Origin: Chondrosia reniformis
Taxonomy: Eukaryota > Porifera > Demospongiae > Chondrillida > Chondrillidae
NCBI GenBank assembly: GCA_947172415.1
Contig: OX359196.1
Location: forward strand, 932,501 to 996,500
Direction of reading: 5' to 3'
Length of the DNA stretch: 64,000 bases
Part shown: piece after piece, positions 13,501 through 30,700 of the stretch
How the letters are laid out: each line of letters starts with the position of its first letter
Position numbering within the stretch: the stretch's first letter is position 1
Made by a program: the position numbers and the translations under genes
The notes under the pieces: generated by a model
Database searches by the model: none
Seen by the model: the letters and a program-made list of their open reading frames with translations, nothing else
What the model was told of the DNA's origin: nothing

Positions 13501-14705
13501 GAGAATGAGGAGGAGACCTTTGCCTTTTGACTTCTGCAATGTTACAGCAATAGAAGGATCATCACAGGAATATTTGGCTAGGAAATGATTCAGTGTCAAC
13601 TTTTCCTTCAAATGATGAGCCAGTTCACGAAGGTGACACAAGATGACTAGTTGGTAGTCATTTGGGAGTGTTTTCAATGAGAGGTCCTTACAGTACTTTC
13701 TGGAGAGAGTGGTCTTCCCACAACCTGGAGCTCCACTGATGACTATTCTTTTTCCAGATTCATATTCATCAGAAGGGGGTCCATGTTGAAATTGCCTGTA
13801 GAATCTACGTTCACTGGGAGAGAGAACATCTTCATATCTGATAGATTCTGATTGTTCATAAAATTTGTCAATTCCTACTAGTGCTGCATAAATAAAGTTG
13901 GTAACATCTTTCTTCCTCTTCAAGTGTTCTGAAGACTTTACAACAGCTAGCTCTACAAACATCAGCTCTTTAGTAGTCATGTCAGGAGGAACCACACTGA
14001 GCTGCGCATTCTTCTCTCTTACCATTTTACCAAATGAAATGAGGAGATTCTAAAAGTGATGAACAAAAAATACTTGTGGTCCAGGAATCATCATTAATGA
14101 TCAATTTATATATATTGAATGTTGTAAATACATATGTGATATACTCTCCACAAAAGGTTATATTTCTTAATCAGAACAGGCTTTGTGACCGGAACACACT
14201 TAATAAATAAAAGATTTCAACCGTACACTAACTATGAAGTATATAGAAATGAAGTTAGGGTATAGTAATCTGATGAGTGTGTTACAACATCACTGGTAAT
14301 TAGAAATGCACACACAGTACTTGTAAAACTTACTTCAGGCTGTCCTGGTAATGACTGAACCGTCACATTATGGACTCTCAGAGCGCCTTCTAATGTTTGA
14401 GCAATCTCTTCGTGTACTTCATAGCTCGAGGAGGTATCTCGGAGAACTTGAATGAATCTCTCGACCAAGCCTATCGTCCCGCTATTATACAAGTGATCGA
14501 CCAGTGCTTCGTTCGCCTCTTTGGAATTGCTCTTGTTCTGAATGGTCTGTTTAAGCGGCATGTCGATAATTTCTTTAGCAAAGAGGTCTTCTCGGATATC
14601 CTTTGCGCAGAGCTGATTCACCAAGATGGTGTAAACCGACTGAATGGCATCTTGTAATGGAGTCGATGTGGTAGAGCGAGAGTGAGCCATTTCGAATTCG
14701 AACAA
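7536..14705 (-). CDS. NLR1: CARD-like, NACHT, LRR receptor
   Basis: Nine exons: 14334-14705, 12153-14049, 11887-12053, 11625-11784, 10455-10621, 9836-10022, 8437-8612, 8064-8180, 7536-7772. All have GT-AG borders and matching phases, giving about 1,159 aa with no internal stop. Exon 1 encodes a six-helix death fold, best read as a CARD (about residues 14-110). Exon 2 encodes the NACHT ATPase: Walker A GAPGCGKTT near 230, Walker B LLLILDGYDE near 303, sensor DLIVTTRP near 338, then a winged-helix region. Exons 3-7 alternate two LRR exon types (phase 1 to 0 and 0 to 1), with xCLVSC and TLEQVKL motifs. A cytosolic innate immune sensor is inferred from the architecture. A 74-residue insertion sits at about residues 588-663. 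The start could be either of two Met codons five residues apart. Confidence 0.9.
8640..9400. repeat. Conserved NLR intron unit with palindrome
   Basis: The intron between LRR exons 6 and 7 of NLR1 aligns along most of its length with two introns of NLR2 (about 23,800-24,560 and 25,260-26,050). It includes a near-perfect palindrome centred on GGGACATGGTCCCC (9,053-9,076; also 24,239-24,260 and 25,709-25,731). A segment around CCATGGTAAC with GAGGGGCTC follows in all three. Conservation is as high as in nearby exons, consistent with recent exon-pair duplication rather than necessarily with function. Confidence 0.65.
9438..9640 (+). repeat. SINE-like interspersed repeat, copy 2
   Basis: Same family as 309-450, here about 200 bp and fuller at the 5' end. 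It is inserted in the NLR1 intron between exons 6 and 7, directly after the GAAGAGGGGCTCGTAAC segment. The corresponding positions of NLR2 lack it, so this insertion is younger than the NLR split. Confidence 0.65.
9680..9745 (-). pseudogene. Remnant of a deleted LRR exon in NLR1
   Basis: On the - strand this matches the 3' end and donor region of an LRR exon: ATCAGTAACAG, then a CTCTGGTTGTAAGTGTACAC-like donor, as at 24,613 in NLR2. The match stops abruptly and joins sequence homologous to the flank of the neighbouring exon copy (GAGCCCTCAGATGAGG, compare about 26,030). It looks like the scar of an unequal exchange that removed one exon pair. Confidence 0.5.
10700..11530. repeat. Duplicated intron segment in NLR1
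   Basis: About 250 bp around CACTGTACAATAAACAACC and CATGGCCTTACATACGTAT occurs twice, near 10,717-10,960 and 11,290-11,530, separated by a unique stretch. NLR2 has one copy (about 27,045-27,330). The duplication lies in the intron between LRR exons 4 and 5, close to the two exons that NLR2 lacks. Confidence 0.7.
12433..12660 (-). other. In-frame insertion of internal repeats in NLR1
   Basis: Relative to NLR2, where LLQAS is followed directly by DGNRNVLLML, NLR1 carries about 76 residues in place of two. They include two copies of a PTYPDHS block (about 158 bp apart at DNA level), KHPSVLK / QHPSAFR, and DRS-rich linkers. The frame is kept. The segment lies after the NACHT winged-helix region, before the first LRR exon. 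The composition (His, Asp, Ser, Pro, Arg) suggests an unstructured loop. Confidence 0.75.
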
Positions 14706-16271
14706 AGACGCTCAAGGGATCTTCGAGAACGCACGTTCTTCTACATTGCTGATCTCTTCAGTGGTTTAGGTGGGTGTGCCAGTATTAACAACGTTGTTTT
14801 ATGCGAACATAATATTTGAACTACTACATTATACCGTATAGCGGGAAATTTTCGCGTGGACTTTAATTTCGCGTTTTTTGCGAGATAACCCCAACTCGCG
14901 AAATTTTCTTCCTCCATTTTTATATATTCTGGGAAGAAATTTTCGCGAGTTTCACGTGTTCTAGCTATGTCTCTGGGTATTTAGGGCACTATTGACTGTG
15001 GAGAGTATTGCCGTGGTGATAAAATAGATGATGATTGCATACATGTATAAAGTGAAATCTACCATAAAAACTCCACTGCTACACTAACAGAGCCATTGTG
15101 TACATCAATTGTGATCTCTCATAGCTCACTGTCTATAGATATATAGGTTTCTCAGCTAGGCATCATTTTTACACTTCAGAGTCTGATTATTGAGGCTGAT
15201 GTGGATGTGGCTTTGGATGGGAGTAACCATAGTATAGTTTTGAAGAGGTGTGGTCTTCAAGGGGGTGTGGCCATGGGATGTGGTCTTCAAGGGGGTGTAG
15301 CCATTGGACTGTAGTATTGAAAGGAAGTAAACTTGGGGGTGTGATCCTTGCTGGTACATTAGATCTTGACTTAATTGGTATCCGAGAACATCTGAATTCA
15401 GATTGCTGGAGGTGTGGCCTTTTGTGGTAAGAGTGATGTGTAATGCTTGGGTCTTGTCTTGGCTGGTTCTTCTCATCTCCTTGTCTCAGGTCAGTATTGG
15501 AGAGAGGTCTTGAGAGTGAACCTGTGGAAAAGATGACTTCTTGACTGAGGTTAGTATTGGAGAGAGATATTTATACTACACATTTTCCTGTATCCTATAT
15601 ACAATCTATACATGTCACTGTTTACACACTTTGTCACAAAAGATTTTATTTTCATTTTCCGTTTAATAAGTAAAAGTTATCATGTTAAACGTTTACTAAT
15701 CCCCAATTACATACATAGTAATTGTAGTGTACGTGAAGTGGGTATAAGTATATGGCCGGATGGGTATGTACTTAGAATACCAATATACTAGTAGTTGTAC
15801 ATACATTCCTTATCTTATCTTTCCTTGTTAAAATTTGTTAGTATTCGTGATAACATTTCTAGAACTATATTTGAAAACTTGTTTTAAATAATCCCATGTA
15901 TGTTTACATGTGAGGTACAAGAACCAGTGTTATTACTGTTACATAAGGGACTCACAAAAGATCAAGAAGAAGACAAAGATTCCCAGGGTCACTGATGAAG
16001 GGTTGAATTCCCAGAAACAGCTGTCTGGCCCAGTGGAGAAGAAGAGAAGTAGAAGGAGAAAACTCTTGTATCCTTATCCAAAGTTCTCACTAGGTTTAGT
16101 TCCATATAGGCCTTTACTCTAAGTAGATGTAACATGTTGAAAAATGGTAAATTAGCATTAGATAAGTAATTCATATGTACGTATGTATGTATGTATGTAT
16201 GAATGTTGACTGTGTGGAAGATCTACGTACGTATTCTCTTCTCTTCATGTTCTTTACTGTCTTCCCCGCAG
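14706..16271. other. Spacer between NLR1 start and kinase copy b
   Basis: Should hold the NLR1 promoter and any start for kinase copy b, but I see no kinase N-lobe exons in it. Contents: a partial fold-back element at about 14,832-14,965 (arms with GCGGGAAATTTTCGCG and CGCGAAATTTTC); a block at 14,976-15,240 matching about 2,640-2,690 and 3,420-3,600; about two diverged 30-bp minisatellite units at 15,240-15,310; and a SINE-like repeat at about 15,950-16,120. A TGTATG/TACGTA microsatellite lies near 16,170-16,200. Confidence 0.6.
15950..16120 (+). repeat. SINE-like interspersed repeat, copy 3
   Basis: Same family as 309-450. Shows GACTCACAAAAGATCAAG, CCCAGGGTCACTGATGAA, CAGCTGTCTGGCCCAG and the CACTAGGTTTAGTTCC end. 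Located shortly upstream of the first exon of kinase copy b. Confidence 0.65.
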
Positions 16272-20311
<4,040 letters not shown>

Positions 20312-21781
20312 GTGTTGAACAGCTTGCATGAATGAACTGTACCTTATTTGTAGAACTTTTTCATTCACCGATCAACTGTAGTATTATAATTCATTGTGAT
20401 AATTATACATATATGGTGATCAGATAGAATACTTTACGAATGCTGCAATGGATATACGTATATGTACTTAACTATCAGCAAATAATGAAAATATAGATAT
20501 TCTATATATTGATTTGAATTCTGTATTATAGATGTAAGCATTCTAATGCAATGCAATTGCAAGTTATATATAATTTGAGCACATGAGGCCACTCCAAGGC
20601 TATATCCTATAGAGTTTTTATAACCCAAATTGCTTAAACAATAATTCAAACACAAGTTTAACTAGCCATCTATATGTATAAATAAATAGAATTAGGGACA
20701 GCAGTATATACATGCAATAGTGACTATACATGAGACTTAACTGATTGATCATGCAATCTAGCTCTAAATCTTCAATGAAAAGTTAATAATTTATGGAAAA
20801 TATGCCGATCAGTTCATATATCAAAGTTCTATCTTGCCCAAGGACCTATACATATATAAAGGACCATGCAGTGATCAATTGCAACTCCCAGTCATCCAAT
20901 GAACTAAGGAGATAATTGCACTGTATACACACACCTATAAAGGCTAAATCATACCTGCCTTTTTAACAGGATCTTGCCCCCCACCCTAAATGAATTATAT
21001 ATTCAATTAGTTAATTGATTGCAATTGGTTATATTATAGTATCCTTCGATCAGTGCATGATCATATGATTATTCACTTTTGTCATAGCCTTGCACAGACT
21101 ATATATATGTATAGCTAGGCTTATATAGTACAGAAAATTCCTTTATTTCATAATATACATTTCACAACGTATATAAGCCTTTCAAAAAGTGATCACAGGA
21201 GTGCTACAGGTGTTATTAAAACTTAGTTAGATTATGAAGATTTCTATAACAACATGTTCCATTACATTATAATAATTCCTGTGTACTCATAGTATCCAAC
21301 TGAGTATCCTACTTGCATTTTAGAGATATCTTTGCAGTGTTACATTATATGTACAATATGTTTTAAAGTAGTAAATAAAATAACTTGTGTCAGTGAATGT
21401 GGAAATGGTGTCATGTTCTGGTGATAGTGCATTACTATGTGGTCTTGAGTTAGGAAACTTTGAGGATGAGGGCTTGAATGGAACAAAGTTTAGGGTGCAT
21501 GGGATTTGGAATAATTATAATACTACAATGAAGTCGTTTCTGGAATATTTGAGATACTGATCATACTGATATGGGAGTGTGGCCCTAGAGACAAGTACAA
21601 TACAATCTCTGGTCAGCTGGTCTTGGCTGGTCAGTTGGTCTTGGGTGGTCAGCTGTTCTTGGCTGGTCAGCTAGCTGTTCTTGGCTGATCTATAAAATTT
21701 AAAATAAAACTTTTACACTACACACATTATAATTTACTCATACTGGGTCTCTCTATAGTATATAAATATGTAAAGAACATG
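20312..21781. other. Spacer between convergent kinase copy b and NLR2
   Basis: Non-coding as far as I can see. Colinear in patches with 5,805-7,535 but shorter, and without the hammerhead-like insert. A GGTCAGCTGGTCTTGGCTGG short repeat occurs at about 21,607-21,690. Confidence 0.6.
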
Positions 21782-24700
21782 TTATTTGATTTTCTTTGAT
21801 TTAATTATCTTTACATTTGCACAGTGTAACTCACTCAATGACTGCCTCATCTCAAGTGGTTTTAAGACAACCTTATTCTCACTCCATCTAAACATCTGTC
21901 TTAATGATGGGGATAGTTGATTATGAATTCGAAAGCCATAATATGCAACCTTAAACTCAATGTTTTGAAGGTTAGTTGCTACTCCTTCCAAAAGTGTCAA
22001 TGCCAGTGTCATGCTTCCCTGAAAAGGGGTAAAATCAATGATAACTATTACACACATAAGAGTTGGACTGAGGACATGACACTGTATATATAATGTTAAC
22101 ATGTTTATTAAATGTAAGATACACTAAAGGGCACAGTATAAATGTTAATAACAAAATATTATTCAGGGTAAACAATTAACTCAATAAGGTATAATTATGT
22201 CTAATACAAATCATTACCTATAAACAGCACATTTTTAGGGTCAATATAAATCTTTAAGCAAAAACTCTGACCACTAACATCACGTGTTGTACTCATGAGG
22301 TTGATAACCACTTTCTTCAGATTACTACGTTCAAATGCTTCTTTCAGTTGAGTGAGTTTCTCAGAATGATAATCAGATAAATGACCCTTTAAATAGAAAT
22401 AAAAATAATTACATGCCCATGTATTCTGAATCCTCAATTACCCAATATGGATGCCATTGTGAAGATTACATAACACTGAAAACAATCTAAAATCAAAAAT
22501 GTAAAATCTTACATAAAAGCAGTTTCTTGTACAAAGTGTACAAATTTGTACCCTTTCAATATAAAACAGTATACACTTGTACCAGAAACAGTTAAAACTT
22601 CTGAATAGCTGCTATTTAAGATTTAAAAGTTTATACCAGATTGTGTTACTGTGCAATATTGTATATCACAGCACATCAATTATCGGAAACAGCTAGAGAC
22701 GATGGCAAACACTAGCTCTATCAAACACACAGTTATTTTAACCTTTTTGTGCACGGAGTATATGTATTGTATATTCTAAACTGTATACTTTATATTATAT
22801 ATTAAAAACAAAGTCACTGTTACTGTCTCCTTTCACATTTATAAACACATGTACACAATCAACATGCAATGTGACATACTACTGTAGGCACGGAAATTAT
22901 CTTTATGTGGGTAGTTGTAACTACCCAAATATCGATTAAAAGTACTGTTATTGAAAATGAGGTTCCAGTAATGTAGCTGAAAATAAGTACCAGTAGTTTT
23001 AAAAAACTACCAGTACTGGTGCTTGTATTGCAGCAACAATTAAGGTGCTATTGGGGTAAAATAGTATTACTTTTAAGGTAGGAACTGGGTAGTTTGAGAC
23101 AGCCTCGGAATGCTATTAAATACCAAATTATTAACAGCTCGCGTGTCATTGAGCCATGCACCTAAGGCAACTAGCTATTAACACATTGAACTCGGTGAAT
23201 ACCGATCAAAAATACGGGTACTTTTACAATCGTACGATCGAGGTACTTTCGAGGTATTTATTGGTCGAAAGGTACTTTTATCTTAGTACTGGTACTTTAC
23301 AATTACCCTCGTGAAGTAACTGAGTCCTACAGGGTACTATATATCTGGTTCCTATCAGGTAGTACACCTTACGGAAAGTAAAGATAATTTCCGTGTGTAC
23401 TGTGTATGATATGTTACGTTTCACAATCATAATACATAGTATTAAAACATAATGTGATTTGATTCTAATAATTTCATCCAAAAAATTATATTTCAACAAT
23501 ACAGTGTGTATCTTTACTTGTGACTAGTGTGTGACCAAGTGGTGTCTGCAAGTCAAATGTACCTACTATAGACTATCAATGTATGGTAAAATTAGATATT
23601 AGTACCTCACTAATATCTGCATACACCTCAATCTGTTCCAATCTCTCTGATTGTGCAATACAAAGAAACACATTCACCCACTCATGTATAGTGAGTGTCA
23701 GGTACAGTGTACACTTTAGAGATAATGAGATGGGAACCATATCAGTGTTACCTTCCCAGAGCTTATCAAAACGTTTAGAATCTGTAAAGAAACAGACAAA
23801 ATAACACAGTCATGACAGTATTCATTCACACAAATCAGTCAATAAGTTAAACAACAGTTATTAATACCATGATAAAACTCTTAGTTAGCCTATAGTTTTA
23901 TGTGCTTCATGCCACAATCTTGCTTCCATTTTTAATTGCTTATATAAGGTCTGGTCTTCAGTGCATGTGCATACACATAATAATCCTTTGAAAACCCTTT
24001 GAAAGTTGGCCTCATTAATATGCAACCTAGCTGACAGTCCCTACTTCATTATCATGTGGGTGAAGAGAAGTAGGATCTAGCAACAATTGGCAATTTCACC
24101 TGCAGTCACCACTCATAAGAAGGATAACATACAGATGGTTTTGATAAGGCAAAGGTGTCATTCACTTGTTGGTATAGTCTAGAGACAAGATGGATGTCAC
24201 AGGGCTCCATGGACTGAAGCAGGGACTGTAGAGATTGTGCAAGGGACATGGTCCCCTTGTCTCACTAGACACCTCCAAGTGAGATAATTATCAGTGTGAA
24301 CTGGAGTTGAAGCAGTTTCATTGGAACGTAAGTTTGAGAAGGTAAATTGACAATCGTTTCTATGATCACAGAACTACTATGCTTCTGTGTAAGGAGAAGT
24401 ACGGGCTAGGGGCTAAACTGGCAGTTGCCATGGTAATAATAACATGATTATGATGCATTGATGAATGTATACAGTATGTCTATGAGTAACATTTTACATA
24501 TAGCTGCTATTACCATGGTAACCATAGTGAACCCGTCTGAAGAGGGGCTCATAACAGAAATGGTATATACTGTTGACCATCTTCATCAAAAATTTTGTGT
24601 GTGTACACTTACCAGCAGATCTGTCACTGATGTACACTTCTGTGGTACTTGCATTGCATAATGTACCAAGTAACAGTGACCTCATCAAAGGATAATTCCA

Positions 24701-27700
24701 TGACCAGCTGGCCCCAGCAAATCTTTTCAAAGAATGCATACTTCTCAGTAAGGATATAATATTTGTATACAATGGATTAACTTGATTGGTTCCCTAAAAT
24801 ACAAACAACATTAACAATTGAAATATCTACTGTATGATTCATTATATACACACATGTACACTCAACATACAATGTGACATGCTAACTACAGTAGGGTCAG
24901 GTTTTGAATATTTACAAGATTCCACTAATAGCAAATTAAAAGGCCTTCCGTAAAAATTTTCAACAATACAGTGTGTATTTTACTTTTGACTAGTGTGTGA
25001 CCAAGTGGTGTCTACAAGTCAAATGCACCTACTATAGACTATCAATGTATGGGAACATTACATATTAGTACCTCACTAATCTCTGCAGACACCTTAATAT
25101 GTTCCAATCTCTCTGATTGTGCAATACAAAGAAACACATCCATCCACTCATGTACTGTGAGTGTCAGGTCCAGTGTACACTTTAGAGATGATGAGATGGG
25201 AGCCACATCAGTGCTACCTTTCCAGAGGTCATGAAATGTTCTAGAATCTGTAAAGAAACAGATGAAATGACATAGTCATGACAAGTATTCATTCACAAAA
25301 ATCAGTCAATAAGTTAAACAACAGTTATTAATACCATGATAAAACTCTTATATAGTTAGCCTATAGTTTTATGTACTTCAGGCCACAATCTTGCTACCAT
25401 TTTTAATTGCTTAGATATGGTCTGGTCTTCAGTGCATGTGCATACACATAATAATCCTTTGTAAACCCTTTGAAAGTTGGCCTCATTAATATGCAACCTA
25501 GCTGACAGTCCCTACTTCATTATCATGTGGGTGAAAAGAAGTTAGATCTAGCAACTATTGGCAATATCACCTGCAGTCACCACTCATAAGAAGGATAACA
25601 TACAGATGGTTTTGATAGGGCAAAGGTGTCATTCACTTGTTGGTATAGTCTAGAGACAAGATGGATGTCACAGGGCTCCATGGACTGAAGCAGGGACTGT
25701 AGAGATTGCACAAGGGACATGGTCCCCTTGTCTCACTAGACACCTCCAAGTGAGATAATTATCAGTGTGAACTTGGGTTGAAGTAGTTACATTGGTAAGT
25801 TTGAGATGTAAAATTGACAAAGGTTTCTAGATCACATATGTAACTACTATGCTCCTGTGTAAGGAGAAGTACTAGGGGTTAAACTGGCAGTTGTCATGGT
25901 AATAATAACGTGATTATGTTGCATATGATTAACATTTATTGAAAGTATATTGTAACTTGCACTGTAATTATAACATTTATTAATTAATTATAGCCACTAT
26001 TACCATGCATGGTAGCTGTAATGAACTCATCTTAGGATGGGCTCACAATAGAAATGGTATATAACGTTGACCAGACCATCCTCATTAAACACTCTATGTC
26101 TGCACTTACTACCATATCTGTCACAGATGTACACTTCTGTGGTACTTGTATTGCATAATGTACCAAGTAACAGTGACTTTATTAAAGGAAACTCCATTGA
26201 CCTGCTGAACACAGCAAATCTTTTCAATGAATGCATTCTTCTCAGTGAGGATGTCAATTTTTCATACAATGCTGGATCAACTTGATTGATTCCCTTAAAT
26301 ACAAATAGCATTAACAATTTAAGCGCTTAAGAATGAATGTAAACAGTTGTAAACTGACCATACACATGTGACATGTCAACTATACATTAGGTCAGGTTTA
26401 GACAATTAAATTTCTGTTTGGTATTTGCTTATACAGAATTTTGTTTTTACTTAAATTGTAAAAGGACACTATATGGAACCACTGATCATACTTTGAGAAA
26501 TGATTGATAAAATTAGAAACAATCATCTATGCTTGGTGAAGTATAAAGCAATTGTCTTTTAGGAAAGCATTTGAGAATGCCTCATGTTAATTATTGGTAA
26601 TGAAAACAAAATTATGTTGTTCTGCATGGCTTAGTATTAACAGGCCATTAACCCTATATAACATTAAAGTGATAATCAAAGTGAATAAGCATTAAGTTAA
26701 TGTGAACAACTGTCTCATGTACTGAAGATTATAGCCAAGCTTATTACAAACCTTCTCCTCGGTGGAAATGTCGAGTTTGACTTGCTCCAAAGTCTGGGAT
26801 TTAGCAATACCATTCACAAGATCTATCCTCTGTTTTGTAGTGAGTGACATTTGAAGGTAGCACTTTTGACAGCTCACAAGACACTCTTCAGGTATGGCAA
26901 GAGTTGACTCACATTTTTCTGAATGTAGTTACAAAAATTGACATGTACAGTAACTGTGTAGTCACCATCAACATAATTATGTACGTATTAGTGTGTATGT
27001 CTTCAGCAAATAAAACCGTATATTAGACAATGACCAAAGGCCTTCACTGTACAATAAACAACCATTTTAGTACAGTAAGGTGTCATTAACATGGCCTTAC
27101 ATACGTATACATTTCTGCTATGTATGTATAAGGTCTAGCATTCAATGTGGTATTGCTTAGATATCATTTTCTGAGTGAACAAGTGTAATAGAATTTCATA
27201 GCTTTGTTTACATCCATTGTATTAAATATTGCATGGCAGCATATTTGTCAACATATACGTACATATGTAGGAGCTATTGATATTCTCAAATAGATGATGG
27301 ATGTTGTTTAGAGGACAGGGACAATGTACATGGGTTAATCATTAGAATTACGTAGTCTGAATAACAAGCAGAATTAGCACTACATACTGCATGTACACAG
27401 ACAGTAAGACTTATACGTAATATTCAAATATAATTCAGTGGTTGAAATAAAGTTCAGTCATCAGTCAATTTCCATACGTTTTATTGTAATGACCGCACAT
27501 TATTCTACATGGTTGGTAAGTGTGCCTGGGCAACAATACGTTACAAGACAGAACAAGTGCTAGTCTTTAAAAAGACTGCAAAATGTCTCGCACGACTTAG
27601 GGAATTGCATATTATCAATAGTTGTGTTTGCACTGACCACTGCAGGATATGGCAATTAATTAAGTGTCTAGTTTCAGTGCACGTGGACACAACCAATGAG

Positions 27701-30700
27701 TAGACAAAGTTTCTTGCTAGGCCCAGTTCCTTCCATATTCACGGTGCATAAAACTGTCTGTTATTGATCACTCTATCAACTAAAGCCTTAGAATTTCAAA
27801 TCTAGTATAACGATATCGTAGCTTGGACATCTTTGGTAGTTCATATATGTACTGTTAATGCGTATGCGGCCTACGTTGATGCAATATTTTAACTTGAATG
27901 AATATCATTAAACGTACCACCCCATACGTGCGTACTGCTACCTTTGGTGCCAAGACAAAAAGTTAATGTTAACCCGTTGATGCACCCATATAATATGTTA
28001 TGCAGGTGCATTTATGCTTTTTACAAATACATGGTAAAAGAACGTAGACGCTGGATTTCATTGCCAACAATAGGAGGTTCGGCAAGAGCTATGCAACGCT
28101 CACACAATCCTCTGTAGGCCAACATACGAGTGCATAGTAATATTGCGGCTTCATCGTGGCCTTTAGTGTACTTCTGAAGCTCATTCTTCTTGTTTTGAGA
28201 TCTTGATTCTTTGTTACAATAATAATTACTAATTGTCGCACCGCCTTTAATTTATTCCAAGCTATAAGAATACTGAAGGATTAACATGTCTTTGATATTA
28301 GTATATAGATTTAGGCTATATGTTAGTATATACCTATAGCACTAACCATAGCAGAGATGTAGCAAATTTATTTTATTTGGAAATGATATAAATGACCAAA
28401 CAAAGTAATGAGCGAGGTCATCACAATTATTAAACCTTATTACCTCTCTGTAATTCCACATAACAAATACAATTACTGACACACAGTAAGGCTTACCATT
28501 TAGTTCAATTCCACTAATTTCCAGTTCTGTCAAACTTTGTAGTGACAGTATTGTAGGTAGAACAAGATGAAAATGAATGTTGATACTCTTTGGTGACGTA
28601 ATCTTCAACACACGAATTCCATCATGATGTTGGAGTGTATACTGTAAAACTACAGTCTCGTAGGCTGAACTGATTTGAAAGATAAGCTCATCTGAGATGA
28701 CTTGTGGAAGGTAACGTTTTGATAGATCCTCATTGTCAGCTTCAAAGAATGAAAGCATCAAAAGGACATTCCTGTTACCATCACTGGCTTGTAGAAGAGA
28801 GAGGAAATCAATGTTCTCAAGTTTAGTAAAGTTACAATAGAACTTCCACACTTCAACCATTTCGGGTCTCCCAAACTGCTCCCTCCAGATCCTCTCTTGG
28901 TCGGATTTGGTCTGTTTGGCAACATGGACAGCTGCTAGAGCTTCTTGGATTGTCTTGTGGAGGAACATGTACAGCTGGACAGGAGAGGCGGCATCAAAGT
29001 CATCTACTGACTCAGCAAACAGGAGCTCATAGATACTACCACGTTTCACTTGCTTCACCAAATTCTCTCCAAGGTCTTCTACTGACAGAACTAGCTTCTG
29101 TGTCAAACTAAAGTCATAGGAGACTTGACACAATGGGGAAAACCCTGGTAGTAAATGGTCTGGGATTTTGAGAATGTCAGCAATTTTCAAGTCTTTAGAA
29201 GCATGAAGCAACTGCCTCTTTATATACAGCCTGTAGATCCCTCCCATGGTACGTGGTAGCCCTTCGTCCTCTAGGTACTCCTGCACTTTACAGATAATCT
29301 TCAACACCACTGGTAGTCGACACATCCCTTGAACTGAAGGAAGGCTCTGCAATCTCTCTTTCAGTTGATCAGACATTTTCTTGTTTGGTACTCTACTTTT
29401 ACTAAAGTAGTTTTCAATAAAGAGAAAAATCTTCTCTTCTGTAAAACCAAGTATTTCTACATGAAGACAGTGATGTCCCATTCCAGATAGTACTTCGGGA
29501 CAGGTAAAGGGTCGTGTGGTGACAATCAAGTCACACTCATCCAAGTAATGGGAGTCAGGAGACAGCAGGTCCTTCATGACTTTACCCTTTTTCATCCGTT
29601 CACTTATTTCGTCGTAGCCATCGAGAATGAGAAGGACACCTTTGCCTTTTGACTTCTGCAATGTTACAGCAATAGAAGGATCATCACGGGAATACTTGGC
29701 CAGGAAATGATTCAGTGTCAACTCCTCATTTTCCTTCAAATGGTGAGACACTTCACGAAGGTGACACAATATGACTAATTGGTAGTCATTTGGAAGTACT
29801 CCTGATGAGAGGTCCTTACAGTACTTTCTGGAGAGAGTGGTCTTCCCACAACCTGGAGCTCCACTGATGACTATTCTTTTTCCAAATTTATATTTATCAG
29901 AAGAGGGTCCATTTTGGTATGTAGATTGTCTGTAGAATTTATGTTTACCCGGAGAGAGAACATCTTCATATCTGATAGATTGAGATTGTTCAAAAAATTT
30001 GTCAATTCCTTCTAGTGCAGCATGAATAAATTCGGTAACGTATTTCTTCCTCTTCAAGTGTTCTGAAGACTTTACAACAGCTAGCTCTACAAACATCAGC
30101 TCTTTAGAAGTCATGTCAGGAGGTACCACTATGAGCTGTGCATTCTTCTCTCTTACCATTTTACAAAATGAAATGAGGAGACTCTAAAAGTGATGAACAA
30201 GAAAATACTTGTGGTCCAGGAATATCATACATAATCAATATAATACTGATTACATTGGATGTTGTACTACATGTTATATAGTAAACTCACAAAAAGTTAA
30301 AACAAATGACAATATTGTTGTGCTTCCCTCCCAGGACACTAGTCTGAGCTAAGACCTTATGTATATACAGTATACGTAGGTGATGGGAACACAATTAGGT
30401 ATAGAATGGAATTAAGTGATCACTGTATGATGGGACTTTAGTGCTACTATGAAGTGTATATGTATGAAGTAGGTATAGGAATCTCATGATTTGTGTGTGT
30501 TACAACATCACTGGCAATTAGAAATGCACACACAGTACTTGTAAAACTTACTTCAGGCTGTCCTGGTAATGACTGAACTGTCACGTTATGGACTCTCAGA
30601 GCGCCTTCTAATGTTTGAGCAATCTCCTCGTGTACTTCATAGCTCGAAGAGGTATCTCGAAGAACTTGAATGAATCTCTCGACCAACCCTACCGTCCCGC

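Noticed and set aside
14706-16271. Hidden N-lobe exons of kinase copy b
   Set aside because: Searched by eye for glycine-loop and VAIK-type codons with splice sites; only repeats were found.
27509-27703. 64-residue frame in the NLR2 intron
   Set aside because: No recognisable motif, no splice context, on the strand opposite NLR2.
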